Positions 28,412 to 37,195 of a DNA stretch of 64,000 nucleotides are shown here, piece by piece. Numbering within the stretch: the first letter of the stretch is position 1; each line of letters starts with the position of its first letter. The stretch is from Thioalkalivibrio nitratireducens DSM 14787 (GTDB lineage Bacteria; Pseudomonadota; Gammaproteobacteria; Ectothiorhodospirales; Ectothiorhodospiraceae). The stretch spans positions 186,001 to 250,000 of the forward strand of contig NC_019902.2 in the NCBI RefSeq assembly GCF_000321415.2, written 5' to 3'. The notes under the pieces were generated by a model that was not told where the DNA came from, made no database searches, and worked only from the letters and a program-made list of their open reading frames with translations. The position numbers and the translations under genes were made by a program.

Positions 28412-28516
28412 CGAGAACACTCCCTGTAGGGGGGAATCCTGTAGATCCCCATGTTCCGCAAGTTTATGTCCTAATGCAATGGCTGGGCGCGATTTTCGCT
28501 GCGATCTCCCGGACGT

Positions 28517-29059
28517 TCAGACGGTCCCGATTTGGAGGTGGCAGCCCGGTTCGATGCCGTCGATCGTCCAGGATGCGACCCGATAGCGGACCAGCCGCAG
28601 TGTCGGGTGACCGACCGCGGCCGTCATCCGTCGCACCTGCCGGTTCCGGCCTTCGGCCAGCGTGATCGCGAGCCAGCGGGTGGGGATCCGCCGGCGTTCT
28701 CTGACCGGCGGATTCCGCGGCGGGAGCGGTGGTGCCGCGATCGGTTCGACCCGGGCCGGCCGGGTAGGGCCATCCCGAAGCAACACGCCCTCGCGCAGCC
28801 GCTCGAGTGCCGCTGCCCCGGGCTCGCCTTCGACCTGGACCCAGTAGGTCTTGGTGGCCCCGTACCGGGGGTCGCTGAGGCGGGCCTGCAGGCGCCCGTC
28901 GTCGGTCAGTACCACCAGCCCCTCGCTGTCGCGGTCGAGCCGGCCGGCGGCATGCACCCCGGGTACGGGCACGTAGTCCGCCAGCGTGGGTCGGCCGTCG
29001 CGGTCGGTAAACTGGGTCAGGATCCCCCAGGGTTTGTTGAACAGCAGGATGCGTGCCAC
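28517..29059 (-). CDS. rluE: 23S rRNA pseudouridine synthase, RluE type
   Basis: 180 residues with no S4 domain, the mark of the RluE branch within the RsuA family. The catalytic motif is [17 protein letters not shown], with the nucleophilic Asp in RLD, and [20 protein letters not shown] near the C-terminus is also typical. E. coli RluE modifies U2457 of 23S rRNA. It starts [12 protein letters not shown], the usual beginning. It follows the DUF1007 gene by six bases and is probably the last gene of the mdh transcript. Confidence 0.92.
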   Translation of the reverse strand: MARILLFNKPWGILTQFTDRDGRPTLADYVPVPGVHAAGRLDRDSEGLVVLTDDGRLQARLSDPRYGATKTYWVQVEGEPGAAALERLREGVLLRDGPTRPARVEPIAAPPLPPRNPPVRERRRIPTRWLAITLAEGRNRQVRRMTAAVGHPTLRLVRYRVASWTIDGIEPGCHLQIGTV

Positions 29060-29065
29060 CGTAGC

Positions 29066-29749
29066 TTAGTCGCAGCGGACCGTGACATGTTCGGCGAAGT
29101 GGCGGCCCAGGTCGGGCTCGCCGGTCTGGCCGTAGTCCAGCGCCAGCGCCCTTGCGACCACCACCGGATCGGGCCGCGGCTTCTGCACCTCCATGTGGCA
29201 GGACCCAGTGCTCAGTTCGAGCCGTGGCGGGGTGTCGGTGTCGTGCAGAACCTCGATGAAATAGGTCGGGTCGTAGATGCGATAGCGCAGTTGCCGGGCG
29301 CGGGGGTCGACCGCCTGGTCCAGCGCGAGGCGGAATCGAAACCGTAGCCGTCCGTCCTGCAGGACCAGTTCTGCGCCACCGTCCGGGCGCGCGCGAATGC
29401 GGTGGTCCCCGGCGCGTATGTCGGTGTACCAGTCGTACTCGGCGAGGTTGTCGAGGATCTCGGCGCCGAGTCCTGCCAGTTTCGCCTCCGGCGTGTCGCC
29501 CTCGAACTGTTCCATCGCGTCATCGTAGAGGTAACGGCTGTACAGAGGATCCATGACCCAGGTCTGTGCCATCGCAACGACCCGGTCCTCCGTGTCGGCT
29601 TCCAGTTCGATGTCGAGGTCGATCCAGGCGTGGGGATGCGCCTGCAACGGGGGCAGCAGGCAGGCCCATGCCACGATTCCCAGCAGCAGGGCGCTGAGGC
29701 GCGCGCCGGGTTTGCCGCGCCGCTGCCGGTGTTCGCTGGTGGCCGTCAT
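29066..29749 (-). CDS. DUF1007 family exported protein
   Basis: 227 residues with an N-terminal signal peptide (about residues 18-38) and, right after it, the family signature HPHAWIDLD. The rest is mostly beta structure with TWVMDPLYSRYLYDD and a C-terminal TVRC. DUF1007 proteins are periplasmic, of unknown function, and often found near metal-transport genes, but no transporter lies here. The start at 29749 overlaps the stop of the exonuclease gene (ATGA), so translation is coupled. A longer open frame upstream is a shadow of that gene. Confidence 0.87.
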   Translation of the reverse strand: MTATSEHRQRRGKPGARLSALLLGIVAWACLLPPLQAHPHAWIDLDIELEADTEDRVVAMAQTWVMDPLYSRYLYDDAMEQFEGDTPEAKLAGLGAEILDNLAEYDWYTDIRAGDHRIRARPDGGAELVLQDGRLRFRFRLALDQAVDPRARQLRYRIYDPTYFIEVLHDTDTPPRLELSTGSCHMEVQKPRPDPVVVARALALDYGQTGEPDLGRHFAEHVTVRCD

Positions 29750-30711
29750 GCCGCTTGCGCTGAGCGCTGGCCGGCGATGGGCCGTCGGGCCATGTCCGCG
29801 GCAATCGCCAGTAGGCGGCTGCGGTAGGGGGGGGCGACGCCCAGCGCGTGCAGGCGCCGTTCCGCATCCGGCACCGGCCCATGCGGGTACAGCGCATCCA
29901 GCGTCGGCAGGTTGCGTACCGAGGTGACCAGGGCGGTCAGCCGCCGTGCCTGCCGGAGGGCGTCCGATCGGTCGGCCACCTGTCGGGCGATGCCGGCGGC
30001 TCCGCGGATCCGGCAATGGGCGACCTCCTGCGGCGCGGCCAGCACCGTGTCCAGGTCACCTAGCCGGCGCAGGATTCGTGCGGCACTGGCCAGACCCACG
30101 CCGGTCAGGCCGCGGACGTTGTCGCTGCGGTCTCCGGCCAGCGCCAGCAGGTCGGCCACCTGTTCCGGCCGGACCCGCAGTCTGCGTTCGAGATCACCGC
30201 GTCCGAGGGCGGTCCCGCGTTCGGGGTCCCGAAGCCGGTCGGTGGGGCCGAGGATGACCTGGGCGAGATCCTTGTCGGCGCTCAGCACGTCGACCGGCAG
30301 TCGGTGCGCGCGGGCATTCGCGGCCATGGTCGCGATCAGGTCATCGGCCTCGAATTCGGCATCCGCCAACTGGACCAGGCCAAGGGTATCCAGCATCTCC
30401 CGGATGCGGCCGAACTGGGCCCGCAGCGCGTCCGGTGCAGGCGGTCGGTTGGCCTTGTATTCGGGGTCGATGCGATGCCGGAAGCCGATGCGCAGTCCGG
30501 TGTCGAACGCGAACGCAATCGGGCCCGCTGGACACAGAGGCAACCACTGGCACAGCGAGTGCGCGAATCCGTGCACCGCTCCCCCGGGGCGCCCGAATAT
30601 GTCGGGTTGTTCACCGCGGGCGAACCAGGCGCGGAACACGAAGATACTGCTGTCGACCAGCGTCGCGACCTGCTTGCCCGCAGCCGCGCACGGTGTTGGG
30701 GAGCGGTTCAT
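29746..30711 (-). CDS. 5'-3' exonuclease / flap endonuclease family protein
   Basis: 321 residues, related to the 5'-nuclease domain of DNA polymerase I and to Xni. Acidic metal-site residues appear in LVDSS, FEADDLIATMA, SADKDLAQVI and the H3TH motif region LALAGDRSDNVRGLTGVG. The polymerase domain is absent. It acts on DNA flaps or RNA primers during repair or replication. It overlaps mdh upstream and the DUF1007 gene downstream, each by four bases, an odd mix of functions in one coupled unit. Confidence 0.9.
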   Translation of the reverse strand: MNRSPTPCAAAGKQVATLVDSSIFVFRAWFARGEQPDIFGRPGGAVHGFAHSLCQWLPLCPAGPIAFAFDTGLRIGFRHRIDPEYKANRPPAPDALRAQFGRIREMLDTLGLVQLADAEFEADDLIATMAANARAHRLPVDVLSADKDLAQVILGPTDRLRDPERGTALGRGDLERRLRVRPEQVADLLALAGDRSDNVRGLTGVGLASAARILRRLGDLDTVLAAPQEVAHCRIRGAAGIARQVADRSDALRQARRLTALVTSVRNLPTLDALYPHGPVPDAERRLHALGVAPPYRSRLLAIAADMARRPIAGQRSAQAA

Positions 30712-31631
30712 TTCAGACGATCGATGTCGGCTTTGACGCCCGCGAGCGAGGTCATGAAAGCCTCGTGTTCTGCGGCATTCAGGTCCAGTTCGACGATCCG
30801 CTCCATGCCGCCGGCACCCAGTACGCAGGGGACACCCATCGCGACGTCACTCGCACGGTACTCGCCGTTCAGCAGCGCGACCGTGGGCAGCACGCGCCGG
30901 CGGTCGAGCACGATCGCCTCGACCATGGCCTTGATCGCCGCTGCGGGCGCGTCGTACGCGCTGGAGGTCTGTTTCAGCGCCAGGATCTCGGCACCTCCGT
31001 GGCGGGTGCGCTCGACGATCCGGTCGATCGCGTCCTGGTCCATGAAGTGATGCAGCGGAATGCCGTTGATGCCCGAGTACCGCAGCATTGGCACCATCGC
31101 ATCCCCGTGACCGCCGAGCACCAGCGTGTGGATATCCCGGGTGGAGAGCCCCGTTTCGAGCGCGACGAACGCGGCCATGCGGGACGCGTCCAGTACGCCC
31201 GCCTGTCCGAAAACCCGCGAACGGTCCCAGCCCGTCTTTTCCCAGGCGCGGTAGGTCAGCACGTCGACCGGGTTGGACACGACCAGGATCCGGCTGTCGG
31301 GCGCCTCGCGCGTCACGTCGGTGATGATGCTGTCGAGGATTTCGACGTTCTTGTCCAGCACGTCGGAGCGCGACATCCCGGGCTTGCGCGGCAGCCCGGC
31401 GGTGATGATCACCAGTTCGGCACCGGCGATCACCCCGGGATCGGTGTCGCCGATGAGCCGGGCATCGAAACCGAGCAGGGGGGCTGTCTCCTGGATGTCC
31501 AGTGCGGCGCCGGCCGCAGCACCCTCCCGTACGTCGAGCAGCGCGATCTCGCGTGCCAGGTCGGATTCGGCCAGGAATTGGGCCGTGGACTCCCCGACGC
31601 GGCCGGCCCCGATGATGGCGATCTTCAACAT
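30708..31631 (-). CDS. mdh: Malate dehydrogenase
   Basis: Interconverts malate and oxaloacetate with NAD. The 307-residue protein is of the lactate-dehydrogenase-like branch. It has the nucleotide loop GAGRVGESTAQ, the substrate arginine in GLPRKPGMSR (lactate dehydrogenases have Gln here), the SNPVDVLTY strand, and the catalytic histidine in LVLGGHGDAMVP. It lies downstream of malic enzyme (211 bases) on the same strand, so the two form a C4 metabolism pair. Confidence 0.96.
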   Translation of the reverse strand: MLKIAIIGAGRVGESTAQFLAESDLAREIALLDVREGAAAGAALDIQETAPLLGFDARLIGDTDPGVIAGAELVIITAGLPRKPGMSRSDVLDKNVEILDSIITDVTREAPDSRILVVSNPVDVLTYRAWEKTGWDRSRVFGQAGVLDASRMAAFVALETGLSTRDIHTLVLGGHGDAMVPMLRYSGINGIPLHHFMDQDAIDRIVERTRHGGAEILALKQTSSAYDAPAAAIKAMVEAIVLDRRRVLPTVALLNGEYRASDVAMGVPCVLGAGGMERIVELDLNAAEHEAFMTSLAGVKADIDRLK

Positions 31632-31842
31632 GTCTGCGTCCTCCGCGTTGCATTTCGTGGGGTTGGACCGGGTGCCCGGTCCGGTGTTTCCGTTCGCCCG
31701 AGAGACATCAAGGGCGCGGTCATCGATCGGCTCCGTAGCGCTGTGGATACCCGCCCATCGCCGGCCTTCCGGGGCGGGTTACGACCGGCGCGGTCGCCGG
31801 ATACCCGGTACGGCGGTATTCTGGGAACTGCATCGTGGCGTC

Positions 31843-33063
31843 TCAGACCCGGGCCACCCCACTGTCTCGGGCAGCCTGCGCCACCGCCGCGGGGATGGTA
31901 TCGATCAGTCGCGGGTCAAACGGCGTCGGCAGGATGTACTCGGGCCCGAACTCCAGTTGCTGCGTGCCATAGGCGTCGAGCACGTCCTGCGGCACCGGTT
32001 CGCGCGCTAGCCCCGCCAGCGCGTGCACTGCCGCGACGTGCATCTCGTCGGTGATGTGCCGGGCACGGACGTCGAGCGCGCCACGAAAGATGAAGGGGAA
32101 CCCGAGCACGTTGTTGACCTGGTTCGGAAAGTCGGAACGCCCGGTGGCCATCACCAGATCGTGGCGAGTGGCATGGGCCAGTTCCGGCATGATCTCGGGG
32201 TCGGGATTGGATAGGGCGAACACGATCGGGCGCGGGGCCATCGACCGCAACATTTCCTGAGTCAGGATGTCCGGTCCCGAGAGGCCGATGAACACGTCGG
32301 CACCGGCGCAGGCGTCCTCGAGGGTGCGCAGCTCGGTCTCCTGCGCGAACAGCTGCTTGAATTCGTTCAGGTCGGTGCGCTGGTCGTGGATCACGCCCTT
32401 GCGGTCGACCATGAAGATCTGTGTACGGTGTGCGCCGAGCCGTAGCAGCAGGCGCATCGACGCAATCCCTGCCGCGCCGGCGCCGACGCAGACGATGCGT
32501 GCGTCCTCCAGTTTCTTGCCCTGGATCTCGAGCGCGTTCAGTAGGCCCGCCGCGGTGATGATAGCGGTCCCGTGCTGGTCGTCGTGGAACACCGGGATGT
32601 CCAGCCGTTCGGATAGCCGCTTCTCGATTTCGAAGCAGTGCGGTGCGGCGATGTCCTCCAGGTTGATGCCGCCAAAACCGCTGGCGATGCGGGCCACGGT
32701 ATTGATGAATTCTTCTGGGTGCGGGGCATTGACCTCGATGTCGTAGACGTCGATGTTTGCGAAGCGCTTGAACAGCACCGCCTTGCCTTCCATCACCGGT
32801 TTGGAGGCCAGCGGCCCGACGTTGCCCAGACCCAGCACGGCCGTACCGTCGGTGATCACCGCAACCAGGTTACTCTTGCCGGTGTAGCGGTACGCAGCGT
32901 CTGGATCCTCCACGATCGCGCGCACCGGCGCGGCCACCCCCGGCGAGTAGGCCAATGACAGATCGTCCTGGGTCGCCGTCGGCTTGGTGACATGGATCGC
33001 GAGCTTCCCTGCGGGTGCGCGCTCGTGGTACTCCAGTGCGCGCTGCTTGAAGTTTTTCGACAT
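31843..33063 (-). CDS. Malic enzyme, short form without phosphotransacetylase domain
   Basis: Oxidatively decarboxylates malate to pyruvate with NAD(P). About 406 residues: the N-terminal malic domain has the conserved Tyr in LAYSPGVA and the metal-site region FHDDQHGTA, and the NAD(P) domain has [12 protein letters not shown] and [12 protein letters not shown]. The long C-terminal phosphotransacetylase-like domain of MaeB is missing, so this is the small archaeal/Gram-positive-like form. The start at 33063 ([15 protein letters not shown]) is where homology begins; upstream codons are shadow. Confidence 0.94.
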   Translation of the reverse strand: MSKNFKQRALEYHERAPAGKLAIHVTKPTATQDDLSLAYSPGVAAPVRAIVEDPDAAYRYTGKSNLVAVITDGTAVLGLGNVGPLASKPVMEGKAVLFKRFANIDVYDIEVNAPHPEEFINTVARIASGFGGINLEDIAAPHCFEIEKRLSERLDIPVFHDDQHGTAIITAAGLLNALEIQGKKLEDARIVCVGAGAAGIASMRLLLRLGAHRTQIFMVDRKGVIHDQRTDLNEFKQLFAQETELRTLEDACAGADVFIGLSGPDILTQEMLRSMAPRPIVFALSNPDPEIMPELAHATRHDLVMATGRSDFPNQVNNVLGFPFIFRGALDVRARHITDEMHVAAVHALAGLAREPVPQDVLDAYGTQQLEFGPEYILPTPFDPRLIDTIPAAVAQAARDSGVARV

Positions 33064-33294
33064 GGTAACGGGGTCCGTGACGGGGAATGGTCCAGTGTAA
33101 TCCCTGGCCGGGCTCCGGTGCATGGGGCCGGCCGCAGCGGCACCGCACCCGGGGCCAACGGTCAAGGCGCGCGGTCACCGCCGCGGACCGGGAAAGAAGC
33201 GTATGCGCCCGGTTATCGGTCAAGCGACGTCGGGTGGGTCAAGTGCGCCGGGCCCACCAGGGGCGGCCCCGGCGCGGCCGCTGACGCCGGATTC

Positions 33295-33532
33295 TTTCAC
33301 GTCAACTCTCATGTCCAGCGGCGACCCTGCAAGGTGAAAAGGCGAGCCACGGAAAGCACGGACTGACACGGAAAAGGGGTTTGATCCGCTTCGCCTTCCG
33401 TGTGCCGCCGTGGCCGTATTTTCACGCTAACTGTCATGCCCTCGGCCGCGAGACACCCCGATTCATGAAAATGTCATTAATAATCAGCGTCATGCGATCC
33501 AGGGGCCGGTGTATTTTCACGCTATCCGTCAG
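33295..33532. repeat. Three approximate direct repeats of TTTTCACG(C)TAACTGTCATG
   Basis: Related 18-20 base strings occur at 33295-33313, 33419-33438 and 33514-33532, all in the same direction, within the 465-base gap between malic enzyme and the M48 protease. The middle one forms the right end of palindromic repeat copy 2. The last runs into the 3' end of the protease gene. Confidence 0.55.
33321..33425. repeat. Dispersed CACGGAA palindromic repeat, copy 2
   Basis: The core runs from GTGAAAA (33334) to TTTTCAC (33419-33425), with inner pairs GCCACGG/CCGTGGC and ACACGGAA/TTCCGTGT, so the transcript could fold into a long imperfect hairpin. The left end, including the preceding GCGACCCTGCAAG, matches copy 3 (55405-55518) in reverse orientation; 27 bases of it are identical. 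The rest of the gap 33064-33320 shows nothing recognisable. Confidence 0.72.
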
Positions 33533-34392
33533 CGCACCGGATGAGTTGGCAGCGGACCGCGGCGAGCCTGCTGGTACAGCGGCTGCATCTGGCTGGCGAG
33601 TGCGGCGAGGTCGCGTTGCCGCGACTGCGGCGCCGGATGGGTGCTCAGGAACACCGGGTGCCGGGAACCGGCCTGGTCGGCCATTTTCGCCCAGAGGCTC
33701 GCGGCGGCCTCGGGGCGATAGCCTGCCCGCGCCGCCAGCTCGATCCCGATGCGATCCGCTTCGGCTTCCATCTGGCGGCTGTTCGGGAGCTGGATCGCGA
33801 CCATCGCGGCCAGCGCCGCGCCTGTCAGGGCAACATCGGACCGGGTGCCGGTCGCGGCGTAGGTCGCCAGTGCCAGGTTGCTGGCCAGGGCCACCGACAT
33901 CTTCTCGGCCGAATGCGAGGACAGCGCGTGGGCGATCTCGTGACCGATGATCTGCGCCAGTTCGTCATCGGTCAGGTCGAGTTGGTCGATGATGCCCGTG
34001 TAGATCGCCATCTGGCCCCCCGCCATCGCAAAGGCGTTGATGGTGTCGGGCGCGTCGATCACCGCGATCTGCCAGTCCCAGTCGGCGGTCTCCGGGCGGT
34101 AGCGCACCGCCTGCGCGACCACGCGTTCGCTGATCGCGAGTACGCGCCGCTTGGTGCGCGGGTCACTGTCGATGCGGCCCTCTTCGCGTGCGGGTGCAAG
34201 CATTTCCGCGTAGGCCTGCCGCGAGGCGCTGATCGCGGCGCTCTCCGAAACCAGCATCAGCTGCGATCGGCCGGTGACCGGGTTGCTGGCGCAGGCGTTC
34301 AGCAGCATGGCGACTGCGGCCAGAGTCACCAGTGCCAGGCCGAAAGACAGGAGGCGGCGCGAACGGGTATGCACGGTAGGGGAGGGTTTCAT
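33529..34392 (-). CDS. M48-family metalloprotease, lipoprotein
   Basis: 287 residues. A lipoprotein signal with lipobox LLNACAS near residues 28-34 is followed by a zinc peptidase domain with the catalytic motif HEIAHALSSHSAEK and the third-ligand region EAEADRIGIELAARAGY. This is the LoiP/YcaL layout of envelope proteases that clear misfolded outer-membrane proteins. The start at 34392 (MKPSPTVHTRSRR) gives a normal signal; longer upstream reading is shadow. Monocistronic, with a repeat-filled gap downstream. Confidence 0.91.
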   Translation of the reverse strand: MKPSPTVHTRSRRLLSFGLALVTLAAVAMLLNACASNPVTGRSQLMLVSESAAISASRQAYAEMLAPAREEGRIDSDPRTKRRVLAISERVVAQAVRYRPETADWDWQIAVIDAPDTINAFAMAGGQMAIYTGIIDQLDLTDDELAQIIGHEIAHALSSHSAEKMSVALASNLALATYAATGTRSDVALTGAALAAMVAIQLPNSRQMEAEADRIGIELAARAGYRPEAAASLWAKMADQAGSRHPVFLSTHPAPQSRQRDLAALASQMQPLYQQARRGPLPTHPVR

Positions 34393-34585
34393 GGTCTGGA
34401 ACCTCGTGCCGAAAAGACGGGCTGCCCGCACCGAGGGCGGCGATACGGTTCCCATCTTAGCGCTAGCGGGATGAACGGCACCTTAAAAGACGGTCGAATG
34501 CACCGCAGGCCCGGGATCCGGTGGCTTCGGTCCGGACACCGATCCGGCCCCTGCGCGTGTCGGCGACCATCCGTCCCACAGAGCG

Positions 34586-34612
34586 AAACGGCACCCGTCG
34601 AGGGGTGCCGTT
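34586..34612 (-). terminator. Hairpin terminator downstream of rpmE
   Basis: On the minus strand CGGCACCCC, a short loop, and GGGTGCCG pair over eight or nine bases and are followed by a short T-run (GTTTCG). It lies about 55 bases after the rpmE stop, the right place and direction to end rpmE transcription. Confidence 0.6.
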
Positions 34613-34664
34613 CGGGCCGGGTTCGCTGCGGCGGCTCCCCCGCGATGGCAGGGGGCGGTTGCCG

Positions 34665-34868
34665 TCAGAAGCCGTAGCGGCGGCGGAACTTGTCCACCTG
34701 CCCGGCCGTGTCGAGCATCTTCTGCTTCCCCGTGTAGAACGGGTGGCACTGCGAGCACACGTCGACGTGGATCTCGTCTCCGGCGTAGGTGGAGCGCGTC
34801 TCGAAGGTGTTCCCGCAGCTGCAGGTGACCTTCACGTCCTGATACTTGGGATGGATGTTCGCTTTCAT
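34665..34868 (-). CDS. rpmE: 50S ribosomal protein bL31, zinc-binding form
   Basis: 67 residues. The four zinc-ligand cysteines are present (C16, C18, C38, C41), so this is the zinc-containing (C+) version that can be replaced by a zinc-free paralogue under zinc limitation. [16 protein letters not shown] is the standard beginning, and the start at 34868 is the only sensible one. A hairpin terminator follows. Confidence 0.97.
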   Translation of the reverse strand: MKANIHPKYQDVKVTCSCGNTFETRSTYAGDEIHVDVCSQCHPFYTGKQKMLDTAGQVDKFRRRYGF

Positions 34869-35242
34869 GATCTGGCTCGGGTCGGGTTCCGGCGAAAAGT
34901 GAAATAGAATACAGGCTGCGCGGGCCAGCTGGCAACATCTGGCTCCGCCGGGCGAGAATGGGAGCCGTGGTCTGCGTCGTGCCTCAGTGCTTTGCCGCGC
35001 GCTGGCCGTAAGTGTCTGACCCATCGGGCCGGCAGTAGTTTTCCCCAGCTCCTGTGGATAACTCTGTGGATCGGTTGTCATCAGAGTCCGGAGGCTGTTG
35101 TGATACAAGGGTTTCCAGATGCAGGGCAGAAATTAACCGGATGTCATAAGTGAATGAAAAATAGAGATAAAAGATTTGCGCGCCCGGACTCCCGCGGGTG
35201 CCCCTCCGCGCCGCTGGCGCTACGGGCGGCAGGTGGACGACT
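34869..35242. other. AT-rich intergenic island between rpmE and rimO
   Basis: A 374-base divergent gap. The middle (35041-35073) holds a perfect DnaA box and a near match. 35131-35182 is strikingly AT-rich for this genome, with runs such as GAAAAATAGAGATAAAAG. Promoters for rpmE and rimO must be here, but I could not single out convincing hexamers. Confidence 0.5.
35053..35061 (-). promoter_or_regulatory. Consensus DnaA box (TTATCCACA)
   Basis: TGTGGATAA on the plus strand is the exact complement of the DnaA box TTATCCACA. A second partial copy, TGTGGATCG, follows at 35065-35073, 12 bases later in the same direction. Confidence 0.55.
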
Positions 35243-36577
35243 GTGAATAAGTTTGACCGCCTGTCAACCCCCCAGCCGCAGATCGGTTTCGTGAGCCTCG
35301 GGTGCCCGAAGGCGCTGGTGGATTCGGAACAGATTCTGTCCCGACTGCGTGCGGAGGGCTACGGGATCGTTCCCGATTACGACGGTGCCGACCTGGTGAT
35401 CGTGAATACCTGCGGTTTCATCGACAGCGCAATCGCCGAATCGCTGGACGCGATCGGGGAGGCGGTGGCGGAGAACGGCCGAGTGGTGGTCACCGGCTGC
35501 CTGGGCAAGGACGCGGAGCGGATCCAGCAGGCCCATCCGGGCGTGCTGGCCGTGACCGGACCCCGCGCCTTTGCGGACGTGATGGCGGCCGTGCACGAAC
35601 AATTGCCGCCGCCACACGATCCGTTCGCGAGTCTGGTCCCGCCGCAGGGCATCCGTCTGACGCCACGTCACTATGCGTACCTGAAGATCTCCGAGGGCTG
35701 CAACCACCGGTGCAGTTTCTGCATCATCCCGAGTCTGCGGGGAGATCTGGTTAGCCGCCCGATGGGCGACGTGCTGGGCGAGGCGGAGCGGCTCGCTGCT
35801 GCCGGAGTCCGGGAACTGCTGGTGATCTCCCAGGATACGTCGGCCTACGGTGTCGATCTCCGCTATCGAACCGGATTCTTCAACGGGCGGCCGATGCGGT
35901 CCGACATCGAGCAGTTGGCCGCTGCGTTGGGAGAACTCGGGATCTGGGTGCGACTGCATTACGTCTACCCCTACCCGCATGTCGACCGGCTGATTCCGCT
36001 GATCGCCGACGGGCATTTGTTGCCCTACCTCGACATGCCGCTGCAGCACGGCCATCCGCGGGTGCTGAAGGCGATGCGTCGCCCGGCCGCGACCGAGCGG
36101 GTGCTGGAGCGAATCCGGGGATGGCGAGAACGGGTGCCGGACCTTGCGCTGCGTTCGACCTTCATCGTCGGATTCCCCGGTGAGACCGATGCCGAGTTCG
36201 AGGCGTTGCTCGAGTTCCTGGAAGACGCTCAACTCGACCGGGTCGGGGCCTTCACCTATTCCGCGGTCGACGGGGCCGCGGCGAATGCACTGGCCGCCCC
36301 GATCCCCGAGGCCGAGAAGGAAGCGCGCCTGGAGGCGTTCATGCAGGTGCAGGCCGGCATCAGTGCCGCGCGGCTGCAGCGCAGGATCGGCACGCGCCAG
36401 ACGGTGTTGGTCGATGGCAGCGACGAGGACGGGACGCTGATCGCGCGCTCGCCGGCCGAGGCCCCGGAGATCGACGGTGTCGTCTACGTGGAGGGCGCGA
36501 GTGCGGCACTGGGCGACTTCCTGGAGGTCGAGATCGTCGACGCGTCGGAACACGATCTGTTTGCGCGCGTGGCTTGA
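35243..36577 (+). CDS. rimO: Ribosomal protein uS12 methylthiotransferase RimO
   Basis: Radical-SAM enzyme that adds a methylthio group to Asp of ribosomal protein S12. About 444 residues: the N-terminal UPF0004 domain has cysteines in [17 protein letters not shown] and TGCLGK for the auxiliary cluster. The radical-SAM triad is C153-X3-C157-X2-C160 (CNHRCSFC). A C-terminal TRAM domain follows. GTG 35243 has AGGTGG six bases before it and is preferred to an ATG-like extension at 35198. Confidence 0.95.
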   Translation: MNKFDRLSTPQPQIGFVSLGCPKALVDSEQILSRLRAEGYGIVPDYDGADLVIVNTCGFIDSAIAESLDAIGEAVAENGRVVVTGCLGKDAERIQQAHPGVLAVTGPRAFADVMAAVHEQLPPPHDPFASLVPPQGIRLTPRHYAYLKISEGCNHRCSFCIIPSLRGDLVSRPMGDVLGEAERLAAAGVRELLVISQDTSAYGVDLRYRTGFFNGRPMRSDIEQLAAALGELGIWVRLHYVYPYPHVDRLIPLIADGHLLPYLDMPLQHGHPRVLKAMRRPAATERVLERIRGWRERVPDLALRSTFIVGFPGETDAEFEALLEFLEDAQLDRVGAFTYSAVDGAAANALAAPIPEAEKEARLEAFMQVQAGISAARLQRRIGTRQTVLVDGSDEDGTLIARSPAEAPEIDGVVYVEGASAALGDFLEVEIVDASEHDLFARVA

Positions 36578-36699
36578 TCGTGCCCGGCAGGCTGCAGTGT
36601 GTGTCGGCCGGCGGGGTTGTGAACCCTGCGTCCGGCGCAGGTTCGCGCCGCGAGTGGCGTGCTTCGTCTAGGATCGGGGAGATGGAAACGGAGGTTGTG

Positions 36700-36927
36700 A
36701 TGAAGATCGAGAAAATCGACCCGGATCACTTCCGGCTCAGCATCGGCGTGAACGAAGGCAAGAAGCTGGCCTCGGCCATCAACGGGCGCGCCAGCGCGAT
36801 GCGCAACGCCGCTCTGGCGTTGTCGTCGGCGCTCGGCGAGGCGCATGCGCTGGCGAACAACGAGTTCCGGCAGCCACCGCACGCCTTCGACGAGAAGGCG
36901 CCGAGGCAGCCGTCGATCGAGAACTGA
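36700..36927 (+). CDS. Small soluble protein of unknown function
   Basis: 75 residues, beginning MKIEKIDPDHFRLSIGVNEGKKL, then an alanine-rich helix (about residues 30-55) and a charged tail. GGAGG lies five bases before ATG 36700; an in-frame ATG at 36682 has its purine run too close to serve. No family is recognised. The next small gene starts 27 bases downstream on the same strand, so the two are probably co-transcribed, possibly with rimO. Confidence 0.65.
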   Translation: MKIEKIDPDHFRLSIGVNEGKKLASAINGRASAMRNAALALSSALGEAHALANNEFRQPPHAFDEKAPRQPSIEN

Positions 36928-36953
36928 ACCCCGCGTCAGCCCGGAGAAGCCCG

Positions 36954-37172
36954 ATGAATCTGGAAGGAATCACCGATCGCCAGGCGAAGGTGCGGATGGA
37001 TGCCTTCGAGGCCGCCGATCTGCTGACCAGCCTGAAGCGGCACGAGGCGCAGCTCGGCGACCTCGCGCAGGAGCTGATCGCCGCACTGGAGGCGCACGGT
37101 GTGGCCCCGATCGACGACGATCCCCGGCCACGTCACGAGTACGCGCCGCCGCGCGACCTGCGCCGCGTCTGA
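36954..37172 (+). CDS. Small helical protein of unknown function
   Basis: 72 residues. MNLEGITDRQAKVRMDAFEAADLL is followed by a charged, leucine-rich helical stretch (to about residue 50) and a proline/arginine-rich tail. GGAGAAG sits upstream of the ATG at suitable spacing. No family is recognised. It forms a pair with the preceding 75-residue gene and converges on glgP, whose stop lies 24 bases away. Confidence 0.62.
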   Translation: MNLEGITDRQAKVRMDAFEAADLLTSLKRHEAQLGDLAQELIAALEAHGVAPIDDDPRPRHEYAPPRDLRRV

Positions 37173-37195
37173 CCCGGTCCTGCCGGGCGGAACGG

